A stretch of 64,000 bases of DNA from Streptomyces sp. NBC_01476 (GTDB taxonomy: Bacteria; Actinomycetota; Actinomycetes; Streptomycetales; Streptomycetaceae), in NCBI RefSeq assembly GCF_036227265.1, contig NZ_CP109446.1, forward strand, positions 7,085,001-7,149,000. Reading direction: 5' to 3'. Below, piece by piece: positions 51,863 through 59,939 of this stretch. The notes below the pieces were generated by a model. It made no database searches. It saw only the letters and a program-made list of their open reading frames with translations, and was not told the DNA's origin. Positions within the stretch are counted from its first letter, which is position 1; each line of letters opens with the position of its first letter. Both the position numbers and the translations under genes were made by a program.

Positions 51863-52321
51863 CTAGGCAGCGTCGTTGCCGTCGCGCAGGGAACGGATCA
51901 TGCTCTGCAGGATCCGGAACGCGTGTGACTGCTCGGTCTCGTTCAGGCCGGCCAGCATTCTGACCTCGACGGACCGGACCGCCACGGTCGCCTTCTCCAG
52001 GCTCTGCCGGCCGCGGGGCGTGAGCCGCGCGGGAAGGACCTTCCCGACGGGCGCCTCCGCGGGCCTGGTCACGTAGCCGTCCCGTTCCAGGGCCTGGAGC
52101 AGCACGTTCATCGACTGCCGTGTCACGAACGCGCCACGCGCGAGCTCGGAGTTCGACAGGCCCGGCCGCTGGGCCAGCAGTTCGAGGCAGGAGTAGTGCG
52201 TCACGCTCATCCCGAGTGGCCGCAGCACCTCCTCCATGGCTGCGCGCAAGGCGCTCGAAGCCTCTTTCAGCAGGTAGCCCAGTGATTTGTCCAGGTCGAC
52301 GCCGGCACCTTTTTGACTCAT
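51863..52321 (-). CDS. MarR-family repressor
   Basis: A 152-residue winged-helix protein: DLDKSLGYLLKEASSALRAA, LGMSVTHYSCLELLAQRPGL, SNSELARGAFVTRQSMNVLL and ERDGYVTRPAEAPVGKVLPA. The order of helices and wing matches MarR. The ATG at 52321 falls inside a TGTCAGA palindrome, so binding there would block its own expression. A second site lies before the divergent VOC gene. Confidence 0.9.
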   Translation of the reverse strand: MSQKGAGVDLDKSLGYLLKEASSALRAAMEEVLRPLGMSVTHYSCLELLAQRPGLSNSELARGAFVTRQSMNVLLQALERDGYVTRPAEAPVGKVLPARLTPRGRQSLEKATVAVRSVEVRMLAGLNETEQSHAFRILQSMIRSLRDGNDAA

Positions 52322-52364
52322 GTCAGAAGTCTGACATACAGTGGTCTGTGTCAGGAATCTGACA
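52321..52364. promoter_or_regulatory. paired MarR operators
   Basis: TGTCAGAAGTCTGACA (52321-52336) and TGTCAGGAATCTGACA (52349-52364) share TGTCAG and CTGACA arms, with 28 bases between their centres, about three helical turns. They sit between the divergent MarR and VOC genes. Confidence 0.88.
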
Positions 52365-52384
52365 CGGAGAGAAGGAGCATCATC

Positions 52385-52753
52385 ATGCCCGTCACCGGCC
52401 CCGACTTCATCTCGCTCCAGGCGCGCGACCTCGACGCTTCGCAGGCGTTCTACGAGCAGTACCTCGGCCTCGTCCGCTCGCAGGCCGGACCTCCGCACGC
52501 CGTCGTCTTCGAGACGAAGCCGATCGCGTTCGCACTGCGCGACGTCGTTCCCGGCACCGATCTCGCATCCGCTGCCCAACCCGGCATCGGCGCCGCGATC
52601 TGGCTCCACGCCACCGACGTCCAGGCCATCCACGACGCCCTCGTCGCCGACGGTCACACCATCGTCTCCGCACCGATCGACGGCCCCTTCGGCCGGACAT
52701 TCACCTTCGCCGACCCCGACGGCTACCAGGTCACCCTCCACGACCGCACCTGA
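52385..52753 (+). CDS. VOC/glyoxalase-fold protein
   Basis: A 122-residue protein: PDFISLQARDLDASQAFYEQ YLGL, HAVVFETKPIAFALRD, GIGAAIWLHATDVQAIHDAL and FTFADPDGYQVTLHDRT. It has the paired beta-alpha-beta-beta-beta modules of the vicinal oxygen chelate family. Metal ligands are not complete enough to separate a lyase from a drug-binding resistance protein. GAAGGAG lies before the ATG. The divergent MarR repressor and its two operators imply inducible expression, usually by a toxic small molecule. Confidence 0.85.
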   Translation: MPVTGPDFISLQARDLDASQAFYEQYLGLVRSQAGPPHAVVFETKPIAFALRDVVPGTDLASAAQPGIGAAIWLHATDVQAIHDALVADGHTIVSAPIDGPFGRTFTFADPDGYQVTLHDRT

Positions 52754-52771
52754 CAAACCGAACGTCAGCCG

Positions 52772-53734
52772 TCAGCGGTCAGCGGTCCGCTGAAGGGGGA
52801 AGCGGCCGCGGCGCCAGTGCCAGTGGCGGTCCGCCTTCAGGTGGTCGACGACCGCGCGCTGGAGGACGGTGCGGCGCGGCAGTTGGTCGAGTGGTGTGGT
52901 GAGGGTGCGGAAGACGAAGCGCAGGACCTCGACATCGGCGTCCAGTCCTTCCGGCTCCTCGTAGGGGTCCAGTGCGAACCTCCGCTGGAACCGGGCGATG
53001 TTGGAGTTCTCGGGCAGGTACTCCAGCAGTTGCGGGTCGAGCAGCCACGAGCCGCAGGAGAACGCCGTGTAGCGCTCGTCCGGAAAGTGGCGCGGGAAGA
53101 AGGCGCGGGCCTCCTCGAGCGACGCCGCGACCAACTGCGGGGTGATAGGTCCCGCCTCGGGGACGTGCAGGTCGATGGTGCTGTCGCCGCGCTGGTACTG
53201 CAGCCGGCCCAACTCGTAGACACTGCCTCGGGTATGCAGCGTCAGCCAGCTCTGCATGACCGGCCGGCCCTGGCCGTGCATGCGCCGGTCGACCGCGAGG
53301 TTGCGGCCCAGGTCCGCGAGAGTCGCCCAAGATACGGCGTCGGCGATGCCGTGGTCGCGGTGGTAGTCGATGACGACACCGACCAGGGCCAGGTAGCCGT
53401 ACACGTAGAGGTGGCGCCAGGCGGGGCCCCGCTCGCGCGGCAGCTCCGGACCGGGGGACAGCCAGCCGTGGCCCCCGAGATCGGCGCGGACCAGGGCGAT
53501 CGAACGGTCGAGCAACCAGCGCAGTTCCGGAGTCCACAACGCCGAGCCGGGGTCCGGCCAGCCCGCCATGATCTCGGCGACGTCGTCCGGCGGCACCGCG
53601 AGCCGGGCGAGGATCGCGGGCGCGTCGGCCTTGGCGGGCAGCGGAGCCGACGGGCTGTCGCCGGCGAGCCGGTGCACGCGGTTGACGTCCTCGACCGGTA
53701 CGCCGAGCCGGGCGGCGATGTCGTCCAGATCCAC
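52772..53734 (-). CDS. acyltransferase-domain protein (NAT_N/GNAT_C type)
   Basis: A 320-residue cytoplasmic protein. The N-terminal part (DLDDIAARLGVPVEDVNRVH, AILARLAVPPDDVAEIMAGW) and the C-terminal part (RGSVYELGRLQYQRGDSTID, LHVPEAGPITPQLVAASLEE, FSCGSWLLDPQLLEYLPENS) match, in my recollection, streptomycete proteins with the N-acyltransferase N-terminal and GNAT-like C-terminal domains. The acyl donor and acceptor are unknown. GTG 53734 is the first start after which the text is conserved. No operon partner. Confidence 0.65.
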   Translation of the reverse strand: MDLDDIAARLGVPVEDVNRVHRLAGDSPSAPLPAKADAPAILARLAVPPDDVAEIMAGWPDPGSALWTPELRWLLDRSIALVRADLGGHGWLSPGPELPRERGPAWRHLYVYGYLALVGVVIDYHRDHGIADAVSWATLADLGRNLAVDRRMHGQGRPVMQSWLTLHTRGSVYELGRLQYQRGDSTIDLHVPEAGPITPQLVAASLEEARAFFPRHFPDERYTAFSCGSWLLDPQLLEYLPENSNIARFQRRFALDPYEEPEGLDADVEVLRFVFRTLTTPLDQLPRRTVLQRAVVDHLKADRHWHWRRGRFPLQRTADR

Positions 53735-53802
53735 GCGGGCCAATCTACCGGCCGGTGAGGCCGCCGCTCCCGGCGTCCGCCCCCCACCCCGCGGACGCCG
53801 TG

Positions 53803-54564
53803 CTACTGACGGCTCGGGAGCATCGCGAGTGCCTGCGACCGCTGGGCGACCAACTCGTCGTAGGTGCCGTCGCGTTCGGCCCACCGGTGCATCAGTACGC
53901 CCTTGACGAGGATTTCGCGCGGAGTGGGGTCGGCCTGGAGCAGGTCCATCGCCTCGGTGACGAACTCGTCCAGTTTGAGCGCGCGCGGGTTGAGCCGTGC
54001 CTGTTCCGGCGTGGTGGCGACGGCCGGCGGGACGAGTTCGGACACCTCGACACCGGTGCCCTCCAGCTGCGCGCGCAACGCCTCGGAGTACGCGTGCACG
54101 GCGGCCTTCGACGCGGCGTAGGTCGGCATGAGCGGGAACGGCAGGAACCCGATGCCCGAGGTGACCGTGACGACGGTGCCGGCGCCGCGCTCGATCAGGT
54201 GCGGGGTGAAGGCGTCGATGACCCGGATGGTGCCCAGGAGGTTGGTGTCGACCGTCTCCTGCGCGGCGCTGAAGTGCGCGGGATCGCGCAGATCCTCGGG
54301 GATCCCGACCCCCGACATCGTCACGATCGTGTCAAGGCCCGGGTGGCCGCGCAGGATCGTGTCCCGGGCACGGCCGACGCTCTCCTGGTCGGTCACGTCG
54401 ATCGGAACGGTGGCGAACCCCTCAGCCGCGAGCCGGTCCAGCAGGTCGGTTCGGCGTCCGCCGACGATCACGGCGCTGCCGGCCGCGGCGAAGCGCCGGG
54501 CGAGTTCGAGACCGATTCCCGAGGTGGCGCCGGCGATGAAGACGGTGCGGTTGGTGATGTCCAT
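53803..54564 (-). CDS. short-chain dehydrogenase (DltE-like)
   Basis: A 253-residue SDR: TVFIAGATSGIGLELARRFA, ATVPIDVTDQESV, TIVTMSGVG, VVTVTSGIGFLPFPLMPTYA ASKAAVHAY (catalytic Ser/Tyr/Lys) and a C-terminal tail. ATG 54564 follows CAGGAGCAG. It diverges from an MmyB-type regulator with a TCAGGG/CCCTGA inverted repeat between. Substrate unknown. Confidence 0.87.
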   Translation of the reverse strand: MDITNRTVFIAGATSGIGLELARRFAAAGSAVIVGGRRTDLLDRLAAEGFATVPIDVTDQESVGRARDTILRGHPGLDTIVTMSGVGIPEDLRDPAHFSAAQETVDTNLLGTIRVIDAFTPHLIERGAGTVVTVTSGIGFLPFPLMPTYAASKAAVHAYSEALRAQLEGTGVEVSELVPPAVATTPEQARLNPRALKLDEFVTEAMDLLQADPTPREILVKGVLMHRWAERDGTYDELVAQRSQALAMLPSRQ

Positions 54565-54739
54565 TGACTGCTCCTGCTCAGGGCGCCGCCAGCGGCAAAC
54601 TGGCGGGCGCATGCGATGACGGTGCGGTTGACCGGCCGGGGCTTCGCCGCGCGGTGTGTCCGGCTTCGCCGGGGCGACACACCTTCAGTGTCGATCTGTT
54701 CCCGGGCGGCAGGCAGTACCCCCGTCTTCCGTGGTCCTG

Positions 54740-54769
54740 TCAGGGCCCCCTTTGCCGGGGGGACCCTGA
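54740..54769. promoter_or_regulatory. inverted repeat upstream of the MmyB-type regulator
   Basis: TCAGGGCCCCC and GGGGGGACCCTGA flank TTTGCC; the outer arms TCAGGG/CCCTGA are exact. It ends 15 bases before the regulator start and could be its autoregulatory site shared with the divergent SDR. Confidence 0.6.
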
Positions 54770-54784
54770 ACTACGATGCGGAAC

Positions 54785-55642
54785 ATGAGCGACGACGACC
54801 GCGCCAACCAGCTCGGCGGTTACCTCCGTGCCCGGCGGGCACTGGTCTCTCCGGAGCAGGCGGGGCTTCCGGCGGGTACGAATCGCCGCGTTCCCGGGCT
54901 TCGCCGCGAAGAAGTCGCCATGCTCGCGGGCATCAGCGCCGACTACTACCTGCGGCTGGAGCGCGGTCGTGACAAGAACCCCTCACCGCAGGTCCTCGAA
55001 TCGCTCGCGCGGGTCCTGCACCTCGACGAGCTCGAACAGGAATATCTTCTCGGCCTGACCGCCTCACGCCCGAGGCGACCGCGACGCCGGAAGCCCGAAC
55101 GCGTGCCCGCACGGTTGCATCAGCTCCTGGCGAGCGTGCAGGTTCCCGCGTTCGTGGAAGGGCGCGCGTTCGACGTACTCGCGTCGAACCCGCTCGCGGT
55201 CGCGCTCTCGCCGCGCCTCCAGCCCGGGTACAACCGTCTCCGCTCACTGCTCCTCGACCCTGAGGAGCAGGTCTTCCAGCAGGACTGGGCGCGCTCCACG
55301 GAGGGATTCATCGCCGCTTTCCGACAGTCCATCGGTGACGACGTCGACAACGCGCGGTTCGTGGAGCTCGTGGGTGAGCTCGCCCTGTCGAGCGAGCGGT
55401 TCCGGACCCTCTGGGCGCGCCACGATGTGCGCGGCCTCGAAGGCGGCACCACCACCGTGAACCATCCCGTCGTCGGCGAGCTGCGCCTGCACCGGGACAA
55501 GCTCCCGGTGGACGACGTGCTCCTGGTCCTCTACTACGCCGATCAGGGCAGCGAGAGCGACGAGAAACTACGCCTCCTCGCCTCCATGGCCCAGGCGGCA
55601 CCCACCCGGACGGACCGCCGCAGCTCGGCCGGTGACCGATAG
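54785..55642 (+). CDS. XRE-family regulator with MmyB-like ligand domain
   Basis: A 285-residue protein: LGGYLRARRALVSPEQAGLP, RRVPGLRREEVAMLAGISAD and YYLRLERGRDKNPSPQVLES form the helix-turn-helix. FDVLASNPLAVALSPRLQPG and VELVGELALSSERFRTLWAR belong to the MmyB sensor domain. Start ATG 54785 (an in-frame ATG at 54776 is possible). It probably controls the divergent DltE-like SDR. Confidence 0.87.
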   Translation: MSDDDRANQLGGYLRARRALVSPEQAGLPAGTNRRVPGLRREEVAMLAGISADYYLRLERGRDKNPSPQVLESLARVLHLDELEQEYLLGLTASRPRRPRRRKPERVPARLHQLLASVQVPAFVEGRAFDVLASNPLAVALSPRLQPGYNRLRSLLLDPEEQVFQQDWARSTEGFIAAFRQSIGDDVDNARFVELVGELALSSERFRTLWARHDVRGLEGGTTTVNHPVVGELRLHRDKLPVDDVLLVLYYADQGSESDEKLRLLASMAQAAPTRTDRRSSAGDR

Positions 55643-55717
55643 GTCCGACGGCGTCGGACGTAACCGTCGGAAGGAGCCGGCAGAGAGAGCCGTCGGAGGG
55701 AGCCGTCAGGGCAGCCG

Positions 55718-56656
55718 TCAGAGGTAGCTGACGCCGGTCAGTTCCTCGGCCGCCGCCCAGAGCCGCTTGCCGACCGCAGGGTCGGCCGCCTCCCGGCTGA
55801 GCCGGGCCTCGGTGACCTGACCGCGCGTCTCCCACAGCCCGGACGGCCCGAAGAACTGGCCACCCCGTACACCGGGCTCGGTCGCGGCGCGCAACTGCGG
55901 CAGCGCGCCCTGCCGCACCGACTGGGTCACCAGCAGGCCGAGCGACGCGATCAACCGTCCGAGCCGGCCCCGGTGCTCCCAGGCACGCGGCGTCAGGTTG
56001 GTGCGGGTGAGACCGGGGTGGGCCAGCACGCTGACGACCGGCGATCCGGCGGCGCGCAGGCGGCGGTCCAGTTCGACGCCGAAGACCGTGGTGGCGAGCT
56101 TGGACCGGCCATAGGCGGGAGCGGCCCGGTAGTCACGCTCGAACATCAGGTCGTCGAAGTCGAGGTGCGCGTTCTTGTGGGTGATCGAGCTGAGACCGAC
56201 CACCCGGGATTCCGGAGCCGCGGCCAGATTGCCGAGCAGCAGGCCGGTCAGCGCGAAGTGGCCCAGCATATTGGTGCCGAGATGCAGCTCGAAGCCGTCG
56301 GCGGAGGTGCGGCGCGGGCCGAGCAGCACCAGCCCGGCGTTGTTGACCAGCAGGTCGATCGCCGGGTGCTCGGCGGCGAGCCGCGCGGCGAACGCGCGTA
56401 CCGAATCGAGCGAGGCCAGGTCCAGCTCGCGCACCTCGACGACGCCCCCGATACGGTGGGCGGCCTCCTCGACGGCGCCGCGGATACTGCGGGCGGCCTC
56501 CTCGCCGGCAGCGGTGTCGCGGACGGCGAGCACGACATGGGCGCCGTGGCGGGCCAGCTCCGTCGCGGTGACCAGGCCGAGGCCCGAGTTCGCGCCGGTC
56601 ACCACGGCGATCCGGCCGTGCTGGTCGGGGATGCGGTCGGCGGTCCATCCGGTCAT
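55718..56656 (-). CDS. short-chain dehydrogenase (retinol dehydrogenase/oxidoreductase-like)
   Basis: A 312-residue SDR of the longer WWOX/RDH-like kind: IAVVTGANSGLGLVTATELA, VRELDLASLDSVRAFAARLA, LLVNNAGLVLLGPRRTSADG, VVGLSSITHKN, YGRSKLATTVF (YxxxK) and a long C-terminal region with LAHPGLTRTNL. Start ATG 56656. It diverges from a second MmyB-type regulator across a TAGGTC/GACCTA palindrome. Confidence 0.87.
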   Translation of the reverse strand: MTGWTADRIPDQHGRIAVVTGANSGLGLVTATELARHGAHVVLAVRDTAAGEEAARSIRGAVEEAAHRIGGVVEVRELDLASLDSVRAFAARLAAEHPAIDLLVNNAGLVLLGPRRTSADGFELHLGTNMLGHFALTGLLLGNLAAAPESRVVGLSSITHKNAHLDFDDLMFERDYRAAPAYGRSKLATTVFGVELDRRLRAAGSPVVSVLAHPGLTRTNLTPRAWEHRGRLGRLIASLGLLVTQSVRQGALPQLRAATEPGVRGGQFFGPSGLWETRGQVTEARLSREAADPAVGKRLWAAAEELTGVSYL

Positions 56657-56735
56657 CTGCTGCTCCTGGGGGTGTCGGCGCGGTGGACGACGACGCTAGA
56701 GGCAGTGCGAGCCGGTTCGGTCGTTCTCGGTTCCC

Positions 56736-56752
56736 TAGGTCTGCGGGACCTA
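56736..56752. promoter_or_regulatory. putative operator between SDR and MmyB-type regulator
   Basis: TAGGTC-TGCGG-GACCTA, a perfect 6-bp inverted repeat with a 5-base spacer, lies 34 bases before the regulator start. Confidence 0.65.
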
Positions 56753-56786
56753 CCGTGGGTGCCGAGCGGCGCGGCACACTTACGGC

Positions 56787-57662
56787 ATGCCCCATCCGTA
56801 CGCCCGTGAGCTCGGAGACTTCCTGCGCGCCCGGCGTGGCAGGCTGCGTCCGCACGACGTCGGCCTGGAGCCGGGCGGCCGGCGCAAGGTCACCGGGCTG
56901 CGGCGCGAGGAACTGGCCCTGCTGGCCGGGCTGAGCACCGACTACTACCAGCGGATGGAGCAGGGCCGGGAGGTCCACCCGTCCGACGACGTCCTGGACG
57001 CGCTCGCCGGTGCGCTCTGCCTCGACGACGAGGAACGCCGGCACCTGTTCACCCTGGCCCGCGCCGCCCGCCGGCCCGTGCCCGCCCGGGTGGATGACGG
57101 TCCGGAAAGGGTGCCGGAGAGCACACGGCGGCTGCTGCGGGTGCTGGACACCCCGGCGGTCGTGCTCGGCCGCCACCTCGACCTGCTCGCCTGGAACCCG
57201 ATGGCGGAAGCGCTGCTCGGCGGCCCGGGGACCTACTCGCCCGACCGGCTCAACATGCTCCTGCTGATGTTCGACGACACGCTGACCGGTGAGCGGAGCT
57301 GTCCGGACTGGGAGCGGCAGGCCCTGGGCTACATCGGCATGATGCGGGCCGCGGTCGCCACCGACCCCACGCACCCGCGCGCCACCGCGATCGTCGGTGA
57401 GCTGAGCATCCGCAGCGCCGAGTTCCGGCGGCTGTGGGCCCGGCACGACGTGCGGGCGTCGGTGAGCGGCACAAAGACCTTCCGGGCCCCCGAGGCCGGG
57501 GACATCACGCTGGACTGGGACACCTATCCGCTGCCCGGCAACCCCGGCCCGGTGATGCTGGTCTTCACCGCCGAGCCGGGCAGCGCCGACGCGGACCGGC
57601 TGCAGCTCCTGGCGTCCTTGCACGCGACCCGCTCGGCGCGCACCGGCGGGCACACCCTCTGA
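56787..57662 (+). CDS. XRE-family regulator with MmyB-like ligand domain
   Basis: A 291-residue protein: ELGDFLRARRGRLRPHDVGL, RRKVTGLRREELALLAGLST and YYQRMEQGREVHPSDDVLDA make the helix-turn-helix. LLAWNPMAEALLGGPGTYSP and VGELSIRSAEFRRLWARHDV belong to the MmyB domain. It is a paralogue of the regulator 2 kb upstream and stands in the same divergent arrangement with an SDR. Confidence 0.88.
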   Translation: MPHPYARELGDFLRARRGRLRPHDVGLEPGGRRKVTGLRREELALLAGLSTDYYQRMEQGREVHPSDDVLDALAGALCLDDEERRHLFTLARAARRPVPARVDDGPERVPESTRRLLRVLDTPAVVLGRHLDLLAWNPMAEALLGGPGTYSPDRLNMLLLMFDDTLTGERSCPDWERQALGYIGMMRAAVATDPTHPRATAIVGELSIRSAEFRRLWARHDVRASVSGTKTFRAPEAGDITLDWDTYPLPGNPGPVMLVFTAEPGSADADRLQLLASLHATRSARTGGHTL

Positions 57663-57671
57663 GAAGCTGTG

Positions 57672-58086
57672 GACCGCCGGTCGGGGAGGTCCACGACGTG
57701 TACGTCGTAGCGGTCCTGCTCGGGGAGAAGCGTCGCGCATTCCGCCTCGCCGCGGCCGATGGCGGCCAACTGCTCGAAGCAGCCGAATCGTTCGACACCC
57801 GGGCTGAGGACGACGACCACGTCGGCCAGCCACCTCACCCTCCGCCGCCCCGAAGGCATGCGCCAGGCCGGACGGTGTGACGACCAGCCTGCCCTTTCCC
57901 CCCTGAGGTCGGAGTGCCGCCGAGGCGGAAGAGCTCGTGGGAGAGCTTGCGGTGGTGGTGCGGGCCCCCGCCGGCTCCGGGCTCCAGGATGAGCCGGCCG
58001 GCGCTGAACGCGCCCCCGCCGGCGAGCAGTTCGAACGCGCCGTCCGCGGGTCCTGCGCGGTGGGCGTGCGATAGGTTGCCCGGCAT
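57672..58086 (-). pseudogene. cupin-domain protein broken by frameshifts and an internal loss
   Basis: A start at ATG 58086 gives DGAFELLAGGGAFSAGRLIL, EPGAGGGPHHHRKLSHELF, the first cupin motif with three His. The text then jumps to another frame, KGRLVVTPSGLAHAFGAAEG, and a third, ADVVVVLSPGVERFGCFEQL followed by LLPEQDRYDVHVVDLPDR. The order is right for one cupin protein, but segments between the motifs are missing. Its start codon overlaps, on the opposite strand, that of the GNAT gene. Confidence 0.6.
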
Positions 58087-58636
58087 GACCGACGTACGAC
58101 CCCTCGCCTGGCCACCTGCCCCGATCAGGACCGAGCGGCTCCTGCTCCGGGAAGCCGAGGCACGGGACCGTGCGGTGGTCATCGAGCTGAACGCCTCGCC
58201 GGAGGTGGGCACTTACCTCGGTGGTCCGCGACCGCGTGCTGAACTCGAACGTACGGTGCCCGAGGTGCCCGGGGCCCGCCCCGGCTTCTTCGTGGTCGAG
58301 CTCGACGGCGAGATGATCGGCACGGTCCAGCTCGACCCGCACGCCCCTGAGCAGCCAGGCAGCAACCACCGCCGGGAGGCCGGGGAGACCGAACTCGGTT
58401 ACCTGTTCCTGCCGGAGGCGTGGGGATACGGGTACGCCACCGAGGCATGCGCGGCGGCGCTCGACTGGTTCGCCGGCGCGCTGCCCGGTGAGCCGGTGGT
58501 GCTCTACACCCAGACCGCCAACGCCCGCTCGATGCGGCTCGCGGCGAAGCTCGGGTTCACCGAGCTGGAGCGGTTCGAGGCGTACGACGCCGAGCAGTGG
58601 TTCGGCGTGCGGTCCTCGGCCACGCCGTCCGGTTGA
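58085..58636 (+). CDS. GNAT-family N-acetyltransferase
   Basis: A 183-residue RimJ/RimL-like enzyme: IRTERLLLREAEARDRAVVI, GFFVVELDGEMIGTVQLDPH, ELGYLFLPEAWGYGYATEAC (the acetyl-CoA pyrophosphate loop and its helix) and YTQTANARSMRLAAKLGFTE. It transfers an acetyl group to an amine on a protein terminus or small molecule; acceptor unknown. Start ATG 58085 overlaps the start of the leftward cupin relic, so both once shared a compact divergent promoter. Confidence 0.87.
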   Translation: MTDVRPLAWPPAPIRTERLLLREAEARDRAVVIELNASPEVGTYLGGPRPRAELERTVPEVPGARPGFFVVELDGEMIGTVQLDPHAPEQPGSNHRREAGETELGYLFLPEAWGYGYATEACAAALDWFAGALPGEPVVLYTQTANARSMRLAAKLGFTELERFEAYDAEQWFGVRSSATPSG

Positions 58637-58801
58637 GCTCCTGCTCCACAGCGCGGATCCCGGAGACCACCGATCGGTCGTCGGCGGATGGCCGTACCGC
58701 TCCCTCGGCGGTGTCGGTACGGGCGGTCAGGACGACACCTGGTCGTCCGATCGCCGATCGGCCCGGCCCGACGTGGCGGCGCGTCCCGCCTGCGGCTGCC
58801 G

Positions 58802-58966
58802 TCACAGGTCCAGCAGCAGGTCACGGACCGCGCCGGGCCGGGACAGGAACGGGTGGTGGCCGGCGTCGAGTTCGACGACACTGCCGGCCCGGCGGGCGAA
58901 CTCCCGCTGCAGCCGCGCCGGGCTGGCGCGGTCCTGGGCGCAGACGAGGTACGTCGAGAGCACCAG
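58802..58966 (-). pseudogene. alpha/beta hydrolase C-terminal fragment
   Basis: Fifty-odd residues: YLVCAQDRASPARLQREFAR and SVVELDAGHHPFLSRPGAVR to a stop at 58802. The GHHPFLSRP text with the catalytic His is the end of a salicylate-esterase-like hydrolase. Nothing upstream continues it; at about 58970 the sequence passes into a TetR tail on the other strand. Confidence 0.65.
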
Positions 58967-58973
58967 CATCGGC

Positions 58974-59150
58974 CGCCCGGAGTTGGCGACGCTCGTCCTC
59001 GCCGTCATCTGTGGCCTCCTCATGGACCTCGACGCCACGGGCGACACCACCCGCACAGACCGGGCCTTCCACGACTTCCTCGCCACCCTGGAGCACCCCT
59101 CGACCGCCGACCGCACCACGGCCGGCACCGACGCGGCGCCGGGCACGTAG
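58974..59150 (+). pseudogene. TetR-family regulator C-terminal fragment
   Basis: The frame reads RPELATLVLAVICGLLMDLD, ATGDTTRTDRAFHDFLATLE and stops at 59150. The GLLMDLDATGD...RAFxxFLxxLE pattern is the last two helices of a common TetR subgroup. The rest of the gene is absent. It abuts an oppositely oriented hydrolase fragment, marking a rearrangement joint near 58970. Confidence 0.6.
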
Positions 59151-59274
59151 CGCTGCGCCGCCCACCGCTCGATCGCCCCGGCCCCGACACGTGGCTTGGG
59201 GGGAGCGGACCTCGACCGTTCGCCAGTGAAGCCTGACCGCCTTGGACCGGGCACAGGACGGCCCTTCCGGAGGG

Positions 59275-59865
59275 TCAGCTGAGCCATGCGTGCCAGCGGG
59301 CATGCGGGGGATCGCACCGCCCTGAGGCGACTGCCTGCCGATAGGCACGGTCCGTAAGCTCACTGTCCGCCCGATTCCGGTTGCCGTCCGGCGAGTTGAG
59401 CGCGCCAAGAGCGGTGTACCTGCCGCTGAGGACGACGACGCCGCAGTGCGGGCGCACGGACTCGGTGGCATACCGGCCGAGCGTCGCGGCGGCCACGACG
59501 GCGCAGATGCTGAGGACGACGAGTCGCCACGGGCTACGAACCGGGTACTGGACCACCCGCGGATCGTACTCAGTTCCGGCCGCCCGGCCGGCCGGACTGC
59601 CGCCGCCACCGTTCCCGCCGCCCGGACCGGCGCCGGCGATCACGCCGGCCGGACCGCTGCCGTGCCCTCCCGCCGGACCGCTGCCGTGCCCGCCCGCCGG
59701 ACCGCCCCCGCGCCCGCCGCCCGGACCGGCGCCCCCGTGCCCGTCGGCCGGGCCGCCCGCCCGCCCGCCGGCCGGGCCGCCCCCACCGATCGCGCCCCCG
59801 TCCACCGGCTCCCGGAACTCCCATCCCTGCACGCTTATTGACGCTGCATACCCGCGGTGATTCAC
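59275..59865 (-). CDS. Gly-rich single-pass membrane protein, hypothetical
   Basis: A 196-residue frame from GTG 59865. Residues 20-95 are a low-complexity Gly/Pro/Ala/His stretch with repeats of GPAGGHGS. Residues 112-132 (PWRLVVLSICAVVAAATLGR) form one membrane helix. The last 60 residues (VVVLSGRYTALGALNSPDGN...ARWHAWLS) would lie outside. The order cytoplasmic Gly-rich tail, helix, short outer domain is seen in streptomycete membrane proteins of unknown role. The start is uncertain, and the repeat region inflates frames, so this is a moderate call. Confidence 0.5.
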   Translation of the reverse strand: MNHRGYAASISVQGWEFREPVDGGAIGGGGPAGGRAGGPADGHGGAGPGGGRGGGPAGGHGSGPAGGHGSGPAGVIAGAGPGGGNGGGGSPAGRAAGTEYDPRVVQYPVRSPWRLVVLSICAVVAAATLGRYATESVRPHCGVVVLSGRYTALGALNSPDGNRNRADSELTDRAYRQAVASGRCDPPHARWHAWLS

Positions 59866-59873
59866 TGCCTGCC

Positions 59874-59887
59874 TGAGAGCGCTCTCT
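59874..59887. promoter_or_regulatory. LacI-type operator before the secreted beta-helix gene
   Basis: The perfect palindrome GAGAGCGCTCTC (59875-59886) resembles LacI-family sites of streptomycetes such as the CebR box TGGGAGCGCTCCCA. It lies 54 bases before the start of a Tat-exported beta-helix protein. Confidence 0.65.
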
Positions 59888-59939
59888 AGCGGCTGAGGGA
59901 CCAGCCGCGGCCGTCTCGTCCACCACGTCAGGGAGAGCT

